Assembly: GCF_950101795.1 (NCBI RefSeq)
Contig: NZ_CATNLZ010000033.1
Coordinates: 60,916 to 124,915 of the forward strand
Source: Nocardioides sp. T2.26MG-1
Lineage (GTDB): Bacteria; Actinomycetota; Actinomycetes; Propionibacteriales; Nocardioidaceae
Length of the DNA stretch: 64,000 bases
Direction of reading: 5' to 3'
The notes below the pieces were generated by a model that made no database searches, was not told where the DNA came from, and was given only the letters and a program-made list of their open reading frames with translations. Of the stretch, positions 27,148 through 35,744 are shown piece by piece (position 1 is the first letter of the stretch; every line of letters begins with the position of its first letter). A program made the position numbers and the translations under genes.

Positions 27148-29313
27148 GTGTTCGCCGCCCTTGGTCGCTTCGTGTCCCGTCGTGCCTGGTTCGTCATTGC
27201 GGCGTGGCTGCTGCTCGCCGGACTCGTGATCGCGTTCGCTCCAGCCCTGCAGACGACCTCGGACGAGTCGGACTTCCTGCCCGACCACTACGAGTCGATC
27301 CGGGCCGCGAAGATCCAGGACGACAAGTTCCCGGGCGCCACGACACCGGGCGCGATCCTGGTCTTCGAACGCAAGGACCGCGGCGAGCTCACGGCCGACG
27401 ACCAGGCGGCGGTCGCCAAGGTCGCGCAGGAGCTCGGGCCGAAGCTCAACGAGAAGACCTTCGTGCAGCAGGTCGCCACCACCGACCCCGAGGGCAACCC
27501 CAACGTCTCCCAGGACGGCCTCGTCCAGATCGGCATCATCGGCCTCGCCGACAACGCCACCGGCTTCGACGACCAGGCCATCGAGGACGGCAAGGACCTG
27601 CGCAAGGAGCTCGAGCCCCTGATGGAGGGCTCGGACCTCGAGGTCCTCACGACCGGGTCGGTCCCCCAGAGCCTGGACTCCCAGGAGGAGGGCGACCGGA
27701 CGCTGGCGATCGTCGCCATCGCGACGGTCGTGCTGATCGTCGTCCTGCTCGCGGTGATCTTCCGCAGCGTGGTCATCTGCCTGATGCCGATCCTGGTCGT
27801 CACGTTGGCGTCCTCGGTGGCCACCGGGCTGATCGGGTGGGCCAACGAGGCGTTCGGGCTCAAGGCGGACTCCTCGATCCAGACGATCCTCGTCGTGGTG
27901 CTCTACGGCATCGGCACCGACTACATCCTGTTCTTCCTGTTCCGCTACCGCGAGCGCCGCCGGCAGGGCGAGGAGACCCGGCCGTCGGTCGTGCACGCCC
28001 TCGAGCGCGCAGGCGAGGCCATCGCGTCGGCCGGCGGCGCCGTCATCGTCGCGTTCCTGGCGCTGCTGCTGAGCTCGCTGAGCCTGTTCCGGGCCATCGG
28101 GCCGGCGCTGGCGATCGCCGTCGCGGTCACCCTGCTCGCCGCCCTCACCCTCGTCCCGGCCGTGGTCACGGTGCTCGGCCGGGCGCTGTTCTGGCCGTCG
28201 AGGAAGTGGCGCCACGAGCCCGAGGGGGCGCGGTTCGGCCGGGTCGGCGCCGCGCTCGGCCGACGCCCCGGACGCTTCGCGCTCGCCTCAGGAGCCGTCA
28301 TGGTGGCGCTCGCGGCGTTCGCGCTCAGCTTCAACCCGTCGTTCGACTTCAACTCCAGCCTGCCCAAGGACGTCGAGTCGACCCAGGGCCTGGAGGTCTT
28401 CCAGAAGCACTTCGCCGCCGGCGCCAGCGAGCCGGTCCCCGTGGTGCTGGTCTCCGACGACGGTCCGCTCGACGAGTCCGCACTGGAGACCTACCGCTCC
28501 GACCTGGAGGCCGCGCAGGGCGTGACGCAGGTCTACCCGGCCGAGGTCTCGAAGGACGGCACCGCGGCGCAGTTCAGCGTCGTGCTCGACCACGACCCGG
28601 CCTCCGACGCCGCGCTCAACGACGTCAAGGGGCCGGTGCGCGACACCGCCCACGACTCGGCGCCCGACGGCACGGAGGCCTACGTGGGCGGTACGCCGTC
28701 GGTCTTCGCCGACCTCCAGAAGGCGATGGCCCGCGACTACTCCGTGGTCTTCCCGGTCGCCGCCCTCATCATCATGCTGATCCTCGGGCTGCTGCTGCGC
28801 AGCCTGGTCGCGCCGTGGTACCTGATGGCGGCGGTCGGTCTGGGGTTCGCGGCCACCCTGGGTGCCACGGTGGTGATGTTCCAGCACGTCCTCGGCCACG
28901 AGGGCCTGATCTTCATGCTGCCGATCTACATCTACCTGTTCGTCACCGCCCTCGGCACGGACTACAACATCCTGATGATCGCGCGCCTGCGCGAGGAGGC
29001 GCGCGAGGGCAAGGATCCCCACACCGCGGCCGCGGAGGCGGTCAAGCACGCCGGGCCCACGATCGCCGCGGCGGGCGTGATCCTCGCCGGCACGTTCGCC
29101 TCGCTGATGCTGGGCGGCAACACGCTGATCGTCTCGATGGGCTTCGCCCTGTCATTCGGCATCTTCGTGGCGGCGTTCGTGATGGCGATGTTCTTCACCC
29201 CCGCCCTGACCGCGCTGATCGGGCACACCGCCTGGTGGCCCGGCCACGGCGACGAGCAGGCGCCCCACGCTCTGGCCGACGTCCCGGGGGACCACCACCG
29301 GGATACTCCCTGA
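27148..29313 (+). CDS. MMPL-family RND transporter
   Basis: 721 residues, about 12 membrane segments in two blocks, each with a large outer loop after the first helix. The family motif GIGTDYILFFLFRYRE follows the first block and ALGTDYNILMIARLREE the second. Such proteins export lipids or drugs using the proton gradient. Start is GTG 27148, with a -10-like TAGGGT 8 nt upstream, so the message may be leaderless. The stop TGA lies inside a dispersed palindrome shared with three other loci. No lipid synthesis gene is adjacent. Confidence 0.9.
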   Translation: MFAALGRFVSRRAWFVIAAWLLLAGLVIAFAPALQTTSDESDFLPDHYESIRAAKIQDDKFPGATTPGAILVFERKDRGELTADDQAAVAKVAQELGPKLNEKTFVQQVATTDPEGNPNVSQDGLVQIGIIGLADNATGFDDQAIEDGKDLRKELEPLMEGSDLEVLTTGSVPQSLDSQEEGDRTLAIVAIATVVLIVVLLAVIFRSVVICLMPILVVTLASSVATGLIGWANEAFGLKADSSIQTILVVVLYGIGTDYILFFLFRYRERRRQGEETRPSVVHALERAGEAIASAGGAVIVAFLALLLSSLSLFRAIGPALAIAVAVTLLAALTLVPAVVTVLGRALFWPSRKWRHEPEGARFGRVGAALGRRPGRFALASGAVMVALAAFALSFNPSFDFNSSLPKDVESTQGLEVFQKHFAAGASEPVPVVLVSDDGPLDESALETYRSDLEAAQGVTQVYPAEVSKDGTAAQFSVVLDHDPASDAALNDVKGPVRDTAHDSAPDGTEAYVGGTPSVFADLQKAMARDYSVVFPVAALIIMLILGLLLRSLVAPWYLMAAVGLGFAATLGATVVMFQHVLGHEGLIFMLPIYIYLFVTALGTDYNILMIARLREEAREGKDPHTAAAEAVKHAGPTIAAAGVILAGTFASLMLGGNTLIVSMGFALSFGIFVAAFVMAMFFTPALTALIGHTAWWPGHGDEQAPHALADVPGDHHRDTP

Positions 29314-29364
29314 CGAACGGGCCCCTTCCGGGCGAGATCCGGGGCCCGATCGTCAGGGACTACC
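29303..29364. repeat. Dispersed palindrome, copy 1
   Basis: Left arm ACTCCCTGACGAACGGGCC, right arm GGGGCCCGATCGTCAGGGA; two mismatches between arms. Located at the convergent end of the MMPL and tsaD genes, and includes the MMPL stop. Family members: 44459, 46866 and 62051. Probable bidirectional terminator. Confidence 0.85.
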
Positions 29365-29376
29365 CCAGACGGACAG

Positions 29377-30432
29377 TCAGACCAGGACGTCGGTGACGGG
29401 CAGCGAGGAGTCGGCGGGGAGGTCGAGCGCGGACGGGGTGCGGCCGCGGGCGACCATCTCGGCACCGAGGGCGGCGACCATCGCGCCGTTGTCGGTGCAC
29501 AGGCCGGGCCGGGGCACCCGGACGCGGATGCCCTTCGCGGCAGCGCGCTCCTCGGCCATCGCGCGCAGGCGGGAGTTCGCCGCGACGCCGCCGCCGATGA
29601 GGATGTCCTCGATGCCCTCGCTGACGGCCGCGTCGATCGCCTTGCGCGTGAGCACGTCGCACACCGCCTCCTGGAAGCTCGCGGCGACGTCGTTGACCGG
29701 CACCGGCTCCCCGGACCGCTCGCGCGCCTCGACCCAGCGCGCGACCGCGGTCTTGAGACCGGAGAACGAGAAGTCGAAGCGGTGCCGCTCGAGGTCGCGT
29801 CGGCTGGTCAGGCCGCGCGGGAAGTCGACGTAGGCGCTGTTGCCCTCGCGGGCGGCGCGGTCGATGTGCGGGCCACCGGGGAACGGCAGGCCGAGCAGCC
29901 GGGCGACCTTGTCGAACGCCTCCCCCGCCGCGTCGTCGATGGTGGCGCCCATCGGGTCGACCCCGGTGGTCACGTCCTCGACCCGCAGCAGGCTGGAGTG
30001 GCCGCCGCTGACCAGCATCGCCAGGCACGGCTCGGGCAGCGGGCCGTGCTCGAGCTGGTCGACGGCGACGTGCGCCGCCAGGTGGTTGACGCCGTAGATC
30101 GGCTTGCCGAGCCCGATGGCGAGCGCCTTGGCGGCCGCGACGCCCACCATCAGCGCTCCGGCGAGGCCGGGGCCGCTGGTGACGGCGATCGCGTCGACGT
30201 CGTACAGGCGGATGCCCGCGGTCTCGCAGGCCCGCTCGATCGTCGGGACCATCGCCTCGAGGTGCGCCCGGCTGGCGACCTCGGGCACCACGCCGCCGAA
30301 GCGGGCGTGCTCGTCGACGCTGCTGGCCACGGCGTCCGCGAGCAGGGTGTGGCCGCGCACGATGCCGACACCGGTCTCGTCGCACGAGGTCTCGATGCCC
30401 AGCACCAGGGGCACGTTGCGTTCGCTGCTCAC
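29377..30432 (-). CDS. tsaD: tRNA threonylcarbamoyladenosine transferase TsaD
   Basis: 351 residues. Transfers the threonylcarbamoyl group to A37 of ANN-reading tRNAs, together with TsaB and TsaE. Signatures: LGIETSCDETG at the N-terminus, metal-binding histidines in NHLAAH, the nucleotide loops VSGGHSSL and GGGVAANSRL, and CTDNGAMVA. GTG start. Its usual partners rimI and tsaB are 3 kb away on the same strand, separated by an inserted AraC/DUF2000/phosphatase block. tsaE is not in the window. Confidence 0.96.
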   Translation of the reverse strand: MSSERNVPLVLGIETSCDETGVGIVRGHTLLADAVASSVDEHARFGGVVPEVASRAHLEAMVPTIERACETAGIRLYDVDAIAVTSGPGLAGALMVGVAAAKALAIGLGKPIYGVNHLAAHVAVDQLEHGPLPEPCLAMLVSGGHSSLLRVEDVTTGVDPMGATIDDAAGEAFDKVARLLGLPFPGGPHIDRAAREGNSAYVDFPRGLTSRRDLERHRFDFSFSGLKTAVARWVEARERSGEPVPVNDVAASFQEAVCDVLTRKAIDAAVSEGIEDILIGGGVAANSRLRAMAEERAAAKGIRVRVPRPGLCTDNGAMVAALGAEMVARGRTPSALDLPADSSLPVTDVLV

Positions 30433-30436
30433 CTGC

Positions 30437-31231
30437 TCATTGTGCCGACCGGGCGTACGCCGCCGGCGTCACCCCCAGCAGCCGCCGGAAGTGCCGGGTC
30501 AGGTGCGCCTGGTCGTGGAAGCCCACGATCGCGGCGACGTCGGCGGCCCGCTCACCCGCCAGCAGCAGCCGGCGGGCCCGGTCGAGGCGCCGCCCGGTGA
30601 GATAGCGGTGCGGCGGGATGCCGAACTCGCCGCTGAACGCCCGCACCAGGTGGGTCGGGTGCGCGCCGAGCACACGGGACGCCTCGGGCAGAGTCAGCCC
30701 GTCGGTCACCCGCGCGTCGAGGAGGTCGCGCAGCCGGTACGCCAGCGGCCGGTCACGGCGTACGGCGGGCGGCTCGGTCCCGGCGAGCCGCTGCTCGAGC
30801 GCATCGACGACCAGCGCCAGCCGCACCTCGGCCTCGAACGCGTCGCCGGGCTGGTCAAGCGATCCGTGCAGCTCGTGCACCTGCCGGCGCAGCCCCGCCT
30901 CCGCCCACCCGGGGTGGTCGACGGCCGCACCCACCAGGCCGAGGTCGATCGTCTGCTCCTCCAGGTAGACCACGCGCTTGCGGAAGCCGGTCGGCTCCAC
31001 CGACCGGCCGTCGTGCGGCACGTGCGGCGGCAGCAGCGTGACCCGGTCGCCGAGCGCACCGTGCTGGTGCCGCTCCAGGTCGTAGCGGACCGTGCCGGTG
31101 TCGACGAGCAGGAGCGTCCAGGTGTCGTGGGTGTGCGACGGGTACGCGTGCTCGGGGAAGTGCGCGTGCAGGACCTCGGCGACGCCGGCGACCGGCGGCC
31201 GCCAGGCACGGATCGTCGGCCGTGGTGCCAT
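30437..31231 (-). CDS. AraC-family transcriptional regulator
   Basis: 264 residues: an N-terminal AraC cupin ligand-binding domain (HAHFPEHAYPSHTHDTW, VTLLPPHVPHDG) and a C-terminal double helix-turn-helix (LPEASRVLGAHPTHLVRAFSGEF, VAAIVGFHDQAHLTRHFRRLLGVTP). ATG 31231 is chosen; ATG 31243 would add four residues. Divergent from the DUF2000 gene 62 bases away, its probable target. AraC next to DUF2000 is a recurring arrangement, so it likely controls that gene. Confidence 0.9.
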   Translation of the reverse strand: MAPRPTIRAWRPPVAGVAEVLHAHFPEHAYPSHTHDTWTLLLVDTGTVRYDLERHQHGALGDRVTLLPPHVPHDGRSVEPTGFRKRVVYLEEQTIDLGLVGAAVDHPGWAEAGLRRQVHELHGSLDQPGDAFEAEVRLALVVDALEQRLAGTEPPAVRRDRPLAYRLRDLLDARVTDGLTLPEASRVLGAHPTHLVRAFSGEFGIPPHRYLTGRRLDRARRLLLAGERAADVAAIVGFHDQAHLTRHFRRLLGVTPAAYARSAQ

Positions 31232-31292
31232 GCCCGTCACCATGCAAAGAACGTACAAGACCGGCCTCACCCGGACGGCCGACGATCAGCCC

Positions 31293-31703
31293 ATGGCAAA
31301 CGACACCAAGATCGCCGTGCTACTCCGCGACGACCTGGCCCCGTGGCAGCGGCTCAACACGGCCGCGTTCCTGGTCAGCGGCGTGACCGCCGCCTGGCCG
31401 CAGCTGGTCGGGGAGCCCTACGCCGACGCGGACGGTACGGCGTACCTCGCGATGCTGGGCCAGCCGATCCTCGTCTTCGAGGGCGATGCCGCCACGCTGC
31501 GCGAGGCGCACACCCGGGCGCTGCGGCGCGAGCTGACCGTCGGCGTCTTCACCTCCGACCTGTTCCGCACCGGCAACGACGAGGACAACCGCGCCGCGGT
31601 GCGGGCGGTCGCGCGCGACGACCTGGACCTGGTCGGGCTGGCCGTGCACGCACCGCGCAACGCCGTGGACAAGGTCGTCAAGGGGGCCCGGCTCCACCCA
31701 TAA
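31293..31703 (+). CDS. DUF2000-family protein
   Basis: 136 residues. Matches DUF2000: KIAVLLRDDLAPWQRLNTAAFLVSG, the Gly-rich middle, and EDNRAAVRAVARDDLDLVGLAV near the end. The fold is peptidyl-tRNA hydrolase-like in related structures, but no enzyme activity is established. Divergent from an AraC regulator. No membrane segment or signal peptide. Possibly a small-molecule-binding or amino-acid-related accessory protein; unproven. Confidence 0.85.
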   Translation: MANDTKIAVLLRDDLAPWQRLNTAAFLVSGVTAAWPQLVGEPYADADGTAYLAMLGQPILVFEGDAATLREAHTRALRRELTVGVFTSDLFRTGNDEDNRAAVRAVARDDLDLVGLAVHAPRNAVDKVVKGARLHP

Positions 31704-31772
31704 GGGCATCTTCCCAGCGTCCCTGGCCGGGCGTACCTTGAGCCGGTCCACCTCGCACCTCAAGGAGCACGC

Positions 31773-33422
31773 ATGCGAAACTCGGGACGCTCCCGGGCCC
31801 GCGCCCTCGTCACGGCAGCCTCGGCGATCACCCTCCTGGTGGGGACGGCGGCCACGGCCGACGCCCGCACCGACGACTCCACCCTGACCCCCCGCACGCA
31901 CTTCGTGCTGAAGCCGCTCAACCCCGACGGCACCGCCCCGGCGCCCGCCCCCAACGGGGAGGCGATCCCCAACATCGACTCGGTCAAGTCGACGATCCGC
32001 AAGTACTACAACGCCTCCAGCGCCGGCATCGCCGACAAGGCCAGCTCGCCCTACATCACCGAGATCACCGGCATCGAGCAGGCCATCCTCGCCCGGCTCC
32101 CCGATCCCGCGCCCGCGGCCGACCTCGCGGTCGTCTTCGACGCCGACGACACCACACTGTGGACCTACGACATGGAGGACGGGGCGATGCACTTCAACTT
32201 CGACCCCAAGGTCCAGAACGACGAGTGGGTGCTACCCGGCAAGTTCCCGGCGACCCCCGGGATGGTCGACTTCGTCAACGAGGTCCAACGGCGCGGCTAC
32301 CACGTCTTCGGCATCACCGGCCGGGGCGAGGCCCAGGAGCAGGCGACGCTCGACAACCTCACCAAGGTCGGCTACGACGAGTTCGACGCCGACAACTTCT
32401 ACACCAAGCCCGCCACGCCTCCGGCGTACCTCGACTGCCATGCCAGCGTCGACCCGAACGACGACCCGGCCAAGTGCAACACCGTCGAGTACAAGTCCGG
32501 CACCCGCGCCCACATCGAGTCCCTCGGCTACACGATCGCCCTCAACATCGGCGACCAGTACTCCGACCTCCAGGGCGGGCACGCGCTGAACAGCGTGAAG
32601 CTGCCCAACCCGACGTACTACCTGCCGAGTCCCGACATCAAGGGCGCTCCGGCCGGCGACGCCGACCTCGCGCTGCCCACGTCGTTCGACATGGCCGCCG
32701 ACGGCTCGAGCGGGCTCACGACGCCCGGCGACAAGATCCCCAACATCGACAACGTCAAGGGCGCGATCCGCGCCTACTACGGCGCCACCGGTGGCATCGC
32801 CAGCAAGGACGCCTCGCCCTACATCTCCCAGATGACCCGCGTCGCCACGAAGTGGCGGCACCGGTTGACCACCATCTGCACCAAGGGCGTCAAGCGCCAC
32901 CAGCGTCCCGCGGTCGTCTTCGATGCGGATGACACCACGCTGATGACCTACGACATGGAGGACGCGGCGATGCACTTCAACTTCGACCCCGCCCTGCAGA
33001 ACACCTGGGTGCAGGAGGGTCGCTTCCCGGCCACGCCGCGGATGCCCCGGGTCGTCGCGGCCGCCGCCAGGGCCGGCTGCAAGGTCGTCGGTCTGACCGG
33101 CCGCAACAACGGCCAGCGGCTCGCGACGCTGGACAACCTGGCCCGCTACTACCACGACGCCCAGGGCAACCCGCTGTTCAAGTCGGCGTACTACTTCACG
33201 AAGTGGACGAGCACCGACACGCCGCCGGCGTACGTCGACCCCACGCTCGACGGCAAGGACGGCTACTCGACGATCGACTACAAGGCGTCGACCCGGAAGT
33301 ACGTCCAGGACAAGCTCGGGCTGCACATCGTCGCGAACTTCGGCGACCAGTTCAGCGACCTGATCGGCGGCTCGTCCGACCGGGCCGTCAAGCTGCCGAA
33401 CCCGACGTACTACCTGCCGTGA
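31773..33422 (+). CDS. Secreted HAD acid phosphatase with two tandem domains
   Basis: 549 residues: signal peptide (to about residue 31, ending TADA), then two homologous HAD domains. Domain 1 (~65-285) has VFDADDTTLWTYDMED with D123 and D125; domain 2 (~325-549) has VFDADDTTLMTYDMED with D384 and D386. Both also share IPNID-VK, AMHFNFDP, TGR and NPTYYLP at the ends. The family is the acid phosphatase class B/plant-type HAD; both copies keep the nucleophile Asp. AAGGAG is 5 nt from the ATG. Probably releases phosphate outside the cell. Lies in the block that splits tsaD from rimI. Confidence 0.9.
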   Translation: MRNSGRSRARALVTAASAITLLVGTAATADARTDDSTLTPRTHFVLKPLNPDGTAPAPAPNGEAIPNIDSVKSTIRKYYNASSAGIADKASSPYITEITGIEQAILARLPDPAPAADLAVVFDADDTTLWTYDMEDGAMHFNFDPKVQNDEWVLPGKFPATPGMVDFVNEVQRRGYHVFGITGRGEAQEQATLDNLTKVGYDEFDADNFYTKPATPPAYLDCHASVDPNDDPAKCNTVEYKSGTRAHIESLGYTIALNIGDQYSDLQGGHALNSVKLPNPTYYLPSPDIKGAPAGDADLALPTSFDMAADGSSGLTTPGDKIPNIDNVKGAIRAYYGATGGIASKDASPYISQMTRVATKWRHRLTTICTKGVKRHQRPAVVFDADDTTLMTYDMEDAAMHFNFDPALQNTWVQEGRFPATPRMPRVVAAAARAGCKVVGLTGRNNGQRLATLDNLARYYHDAQGNPLFKSAYYFTKWTSTDTPPAYVDPTLDGKDGYSTIDYKASTRKYVQDKLGLHIVANFGDQFSDLIGGSSDRAVKLPNPTYYLP

Positions 33423-33432
33423 CCTGACGGGT

Positions 33433-33897
33433 TCAGGCGGATGCGCCGCAGCCTCGGACGAGGCTGCGGCGCATCACCACGGCGGTCGCGCCGTCGCGGT
33501 AGTAGCGGCGGCGCCGGTCCACCTCGACGAAGCCGCGGGCGGCGTAGAACGCGAGCGCGCCCGCGTTGTCCTCCCGCACCTCGAGCAGCAGCCGGTCGGC
33601 GCCACCGGCCCGGGCGAGGTCCACCACCGCCTCGAGCAGCGCGCTGGCCAGCCCGAGCCGGCGCCGTCCCGGATCGACCGCGATCCGCTGGAGCTCGGCG
33701 ATGTCCTCGACGACGCTCGCGGTCGCGTGCCCGACGACCCGCCCGCCCGCCTCGGCGACCAGGTAGCTGATCGTCGGCAGGGTGCCGGCCACGCCCTCCG
33801 CGACCAGCCCCTCCGACCACGCGTCCGCCCCCAGGCAGTCGCGCTCGAGGGCGGCGATGGCCGGTACGTCGTCGGGCCCGGCGGGTCGGACGGTCAC
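33433..33897 (-). CDS. rimI: Ribosomal protein alanine acetyltransferase RimI-like
   Basis: 154 residues, GNAT fold. The acetyl-CoA loop is at VDPGRRRLGLASALLEAVV, followed by LLLEVREDNAGALAFYAARGF, typical of RimI. Acetylates the N-terminal alanine of ribosomal protein S18 in E. coli; other protein targets are possible. GTG 33897 overlaps the tsaB stop (GTGA), the usual tsaB-rimI order. The last 12 codons (RRSLVRGCGASA) are encoded by a 17-bp perfect palindrome, so this tail may be a terminator read as protein. Confidence 0.92.
   Translation of the reverse strand: MTVRPAGPDDVPAIAALERDCLGADAWSEGLVAEGVAGTLPTISYLVAEAGGRVVGHATASVVEDIAELQRIAVDPGRRRLGLASALLEAVVDLARAGGADRLLLEVREDNAGALAFYAARGFVEVDRRRRYYRDGATAVVMRRSLVRGCGASA
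33440..33475. terminator. Palindrome inside the 3' end of rimI
   Basis: 17-bp perfect arms with a 2-nt loop. It overlaps the last rimI codons and lies 17 bases from the stop of the convergent phosphatase gene. Probably a bidirectional terminator. Confidence 0.75.
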
Positions 33898-34532
33898 GAC
33901 ACGCGCTTCGGCGCGTGCGGGGTCATCGCGTCGGGGCGCCGCAGGTAGAGCGGCTCGGGGTCCATCAGCTCGGCACGCTCCTCCGCGACGACCCGCGCCA
34001 GCCACCCGGCGCTCGGCGCCGCCGGGCCGGTGCGGTGCGGGAACGAGTCGGGGTAGAGCGCGCCCCCCTCCCCGACGACCTGATCCTGGGTGGCGAGGTC
34101 GGCCGGCTTGCCGACGACCGGCCCGTCGAGGCGGGCCCCGTCGGCGTCGTACCGCGCCAGGTAGACCTCCTTGCGCCGGGCGTCGGTGGCCACGACGAAC
34201 GGGCCGGACACCGCACGGGAGTCGACCGCCTCGACGGCGAGCACGTCGAGCGAGCACACGCCGTACACCGGGATGTCGAGGACGAACGCCAGGGTCCGGG
34301 CCGTGACGAGGCCGACGCGCAGGCCGGTGAACGGCCCCGGCCCGACCCCGGCCGCGATCGCCGTGAGGTCCTGGCGGACGACACCGGCCTCGGCCAGCGC
34401 CCGCTCGATCAGCGGCGCCAGCTGCTCGGCGTGCTTCATCGGCCGGTCGGCGCGGAGCTCGACGACGACGTCGGCGCCGTCGTGGAGCGCCACCGTGACG
34501 AGCGGGGTGGCGGTGTCGAAGGCGAGGAGCAC
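33894..34532 (-). CDS. tsaB: TsaB, tRNA t6A synthesis protein
   Basis: 212 residues. Partner of TsaD in tRNA threonylcarbamoylation. ASKHA fold: LLAFDTATPLVTVAL at the start, MKHAEQLAPLIERAL, and the family motif GVGPGPFTGLRVGL. Start is GTG 34532. Coupled to rimI by a 4-nt overlap. Upstream, where tsaE and alr usually stand, there are instead a ~470-base space with a pseudogene remnant and a LuxR-type gene. Confidence 0.94.
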   Translation of the reverse strand: MLLAFDTATPLVTVALHDGADVVVELRADRPMKHAEQLAPLIERALAEAGVVRQDLTAIAAGVGPGPFTGLRVGLVTARTLAFVLDIPVYGVCSLDVLAVEAVDSRAVSGPFVVATDARRKEVYLARYDADGARLDGPVVGKPADLATQDQVVGEGGALYPDSFPHRTGPAAPSAGWLARVVAEERAELMDPEPLYLRRPDAMTPHAPKRVS

Positions 34533-34758
34533 GGGCTGAGGCTAACGCGTGGGTGTTCTCTGTCCGTCCTGTGGATCTGGTGTGACCCGGGCGTGGAGAA
34601 CCCGGTCCTAGTGTTGTGGTTGTCGGCAGGGCGACCCGCCGGCACCGGGGGCCCGGGATCTGTGGGGAGATGGGCCACCGGTCGCGACATGTGGACCGAT
34701 CGAGCGGAACGTGGGGATCCGCCCGGCGCGCTGGGGGGAGCGCCATCGGTCGGTCCGC

Positions 34759-34807
34759 AAGGCCCGCTCCGCGCGCGTGGCTCAGCCACGAAGGCGGGGC
34801 GGGCCTT
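34759..34807. terminator. Hairpin terminator
   Basis: 14-nt arms (one G-T pair) enclosing a second 7-bp stem (CGTGGCTCAGCCACG). It sits on the minus-strand 3' side of a probable DUF664 remnant. Confidence 0.6.
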
Positions 34808-34824
34808 TCACGTGTCCGCAGCCG

Positions 34825-35001
34825 GTGGCCGGCATGCCGGGCGTCCTCCGCGAGCATGTGGAAGCGGATCCACTCGAGCGTGGGTGGGCCGGCGGCGAAC
34901 CGGCCGACGGGTAACGCCCTCGCGCCCCGCGGGAGCTCCCGGAGCACCGCGCTGGTGGGCTCCCCCGCCGCGTGCAGGCGCCGCACGAGGCCCGCCGGCC
35001 C
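34825..35001 (-). pseudogene. Remnant of a DUF664/DinB-like gene
   Basis: Minus-strand translation without a credible start gives PPTLEWIRFHMLAEDARHAGH (first residues at ~34890), closely resembling the conserved C-terminal helix of DUF664/DinB-like mycothiol transferases (LRWVLxHMIEETARHAGH). The upstream frame meets a stop at 35002 and the rest of the domain is absent, so this is a truncated remnant. The 34533-34824 stretch before it holds no gene I can support. Confidence 0.45.
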
Positions 35002-35637
35002 CTACGGCCCGGCCGACTCGGCCCCGGTCGGGAAGCCGTGCTCGACACCCCAGGCGACGGCCTGGGCGCGGCTGGTGACGTCGATCTTGCGGTAGATCGA
35101 CCGGATCAACGTCTTCACGGTGTTGATGCTCAGGTAGAGCTCGGCGGCGAGCTCCTCGTTCGACCGGCCCCGGACGATCAGCCCGAGGACCTCCTGCTCG
35201 CGGGGGGTCAGGTCGACGTCCCGGCCCAGCTGGCGGCGCCGGTCCGCCTGGTTGTCGAGGTCGGCCTGCGAGCCGTCCTGGAGGTGTCCGGCGGCGAAGG
35301 CCTCGATCGCGGCGACGAGGTCGGGGGCCTCGAGGCCGACGGACACCGACGCGACCGCCCCGAGGTCGAGGGCCCGGGCGGTCAGGCCCGGCTGGAGCAC
35401 GCGCGACATCGCCAGCACGCGGTCGGGGTGCTTCTTCACCACGCGTTCGAAGTCCTCCTCCTTCCCGACGTAGAGGCCGAACACGTCGTACAGCACGATC
35501 GCGTCGTCATCGGCGGACGAGTCGTCCACGACCACGACGCGGTTTGCATAGGGCTCGAGCAGTCGCTCCACCCCGGCGGCGATCACGGGTTGATCTGACA
35601 GCACTACCACCGAGATAGGTCGCGCAGGCTCGGACAT
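35002..35637 (-). CDS. LuxR-type response regulator
   Basis: 211 residues: an N-terminal receiver-like domain (ISVVVLSDQPVIAAGVERLL, then AIVLYDVFGLYVG where the phospho-acceptor Asp would be) and a C-terminal LuxR helix-turn-helix (LTPREQEVLGLIVRGRSNEELAAELYLSINTVKTLIRSIYRK). The receiver lacks the usual acidic pair after strand one, so phosphorylation is uncertain. No sensor kinase is adjacent. Similar orphan regulators of this group are frequent in Nocardioides. Targets unknown. Confidence 0.85.
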   Translation of the reverse strand: MSEPARPISVVVLSDQPVIAAGVERLLEPYANRVVVVDDSSADDDAIVLYDVFGLYVGKEEDFERVVKKHPDRVLAMSRVLQPGLTARALDLGAVASVSVGLEAPDLVAAIEAFAAGHLQDGSQADLDNQADRRRQLGRDVDLTPREQEVLGLIVRGRSNEELAAELYLSINTVKTLIRSIYRKIDVTSRAQAVAWGVEHGFPTGAESAGP

Positions 35638-35744
35638 CGGTTCCCTCTCCTCTCATCCCCGACAGGGGACGAGATTCCCCGGGTCCGCCTGTACCAAACG
35701 TGCCCGAACGGGCATCCGGAGGGCACCCGATGGGGCACCGGAGG

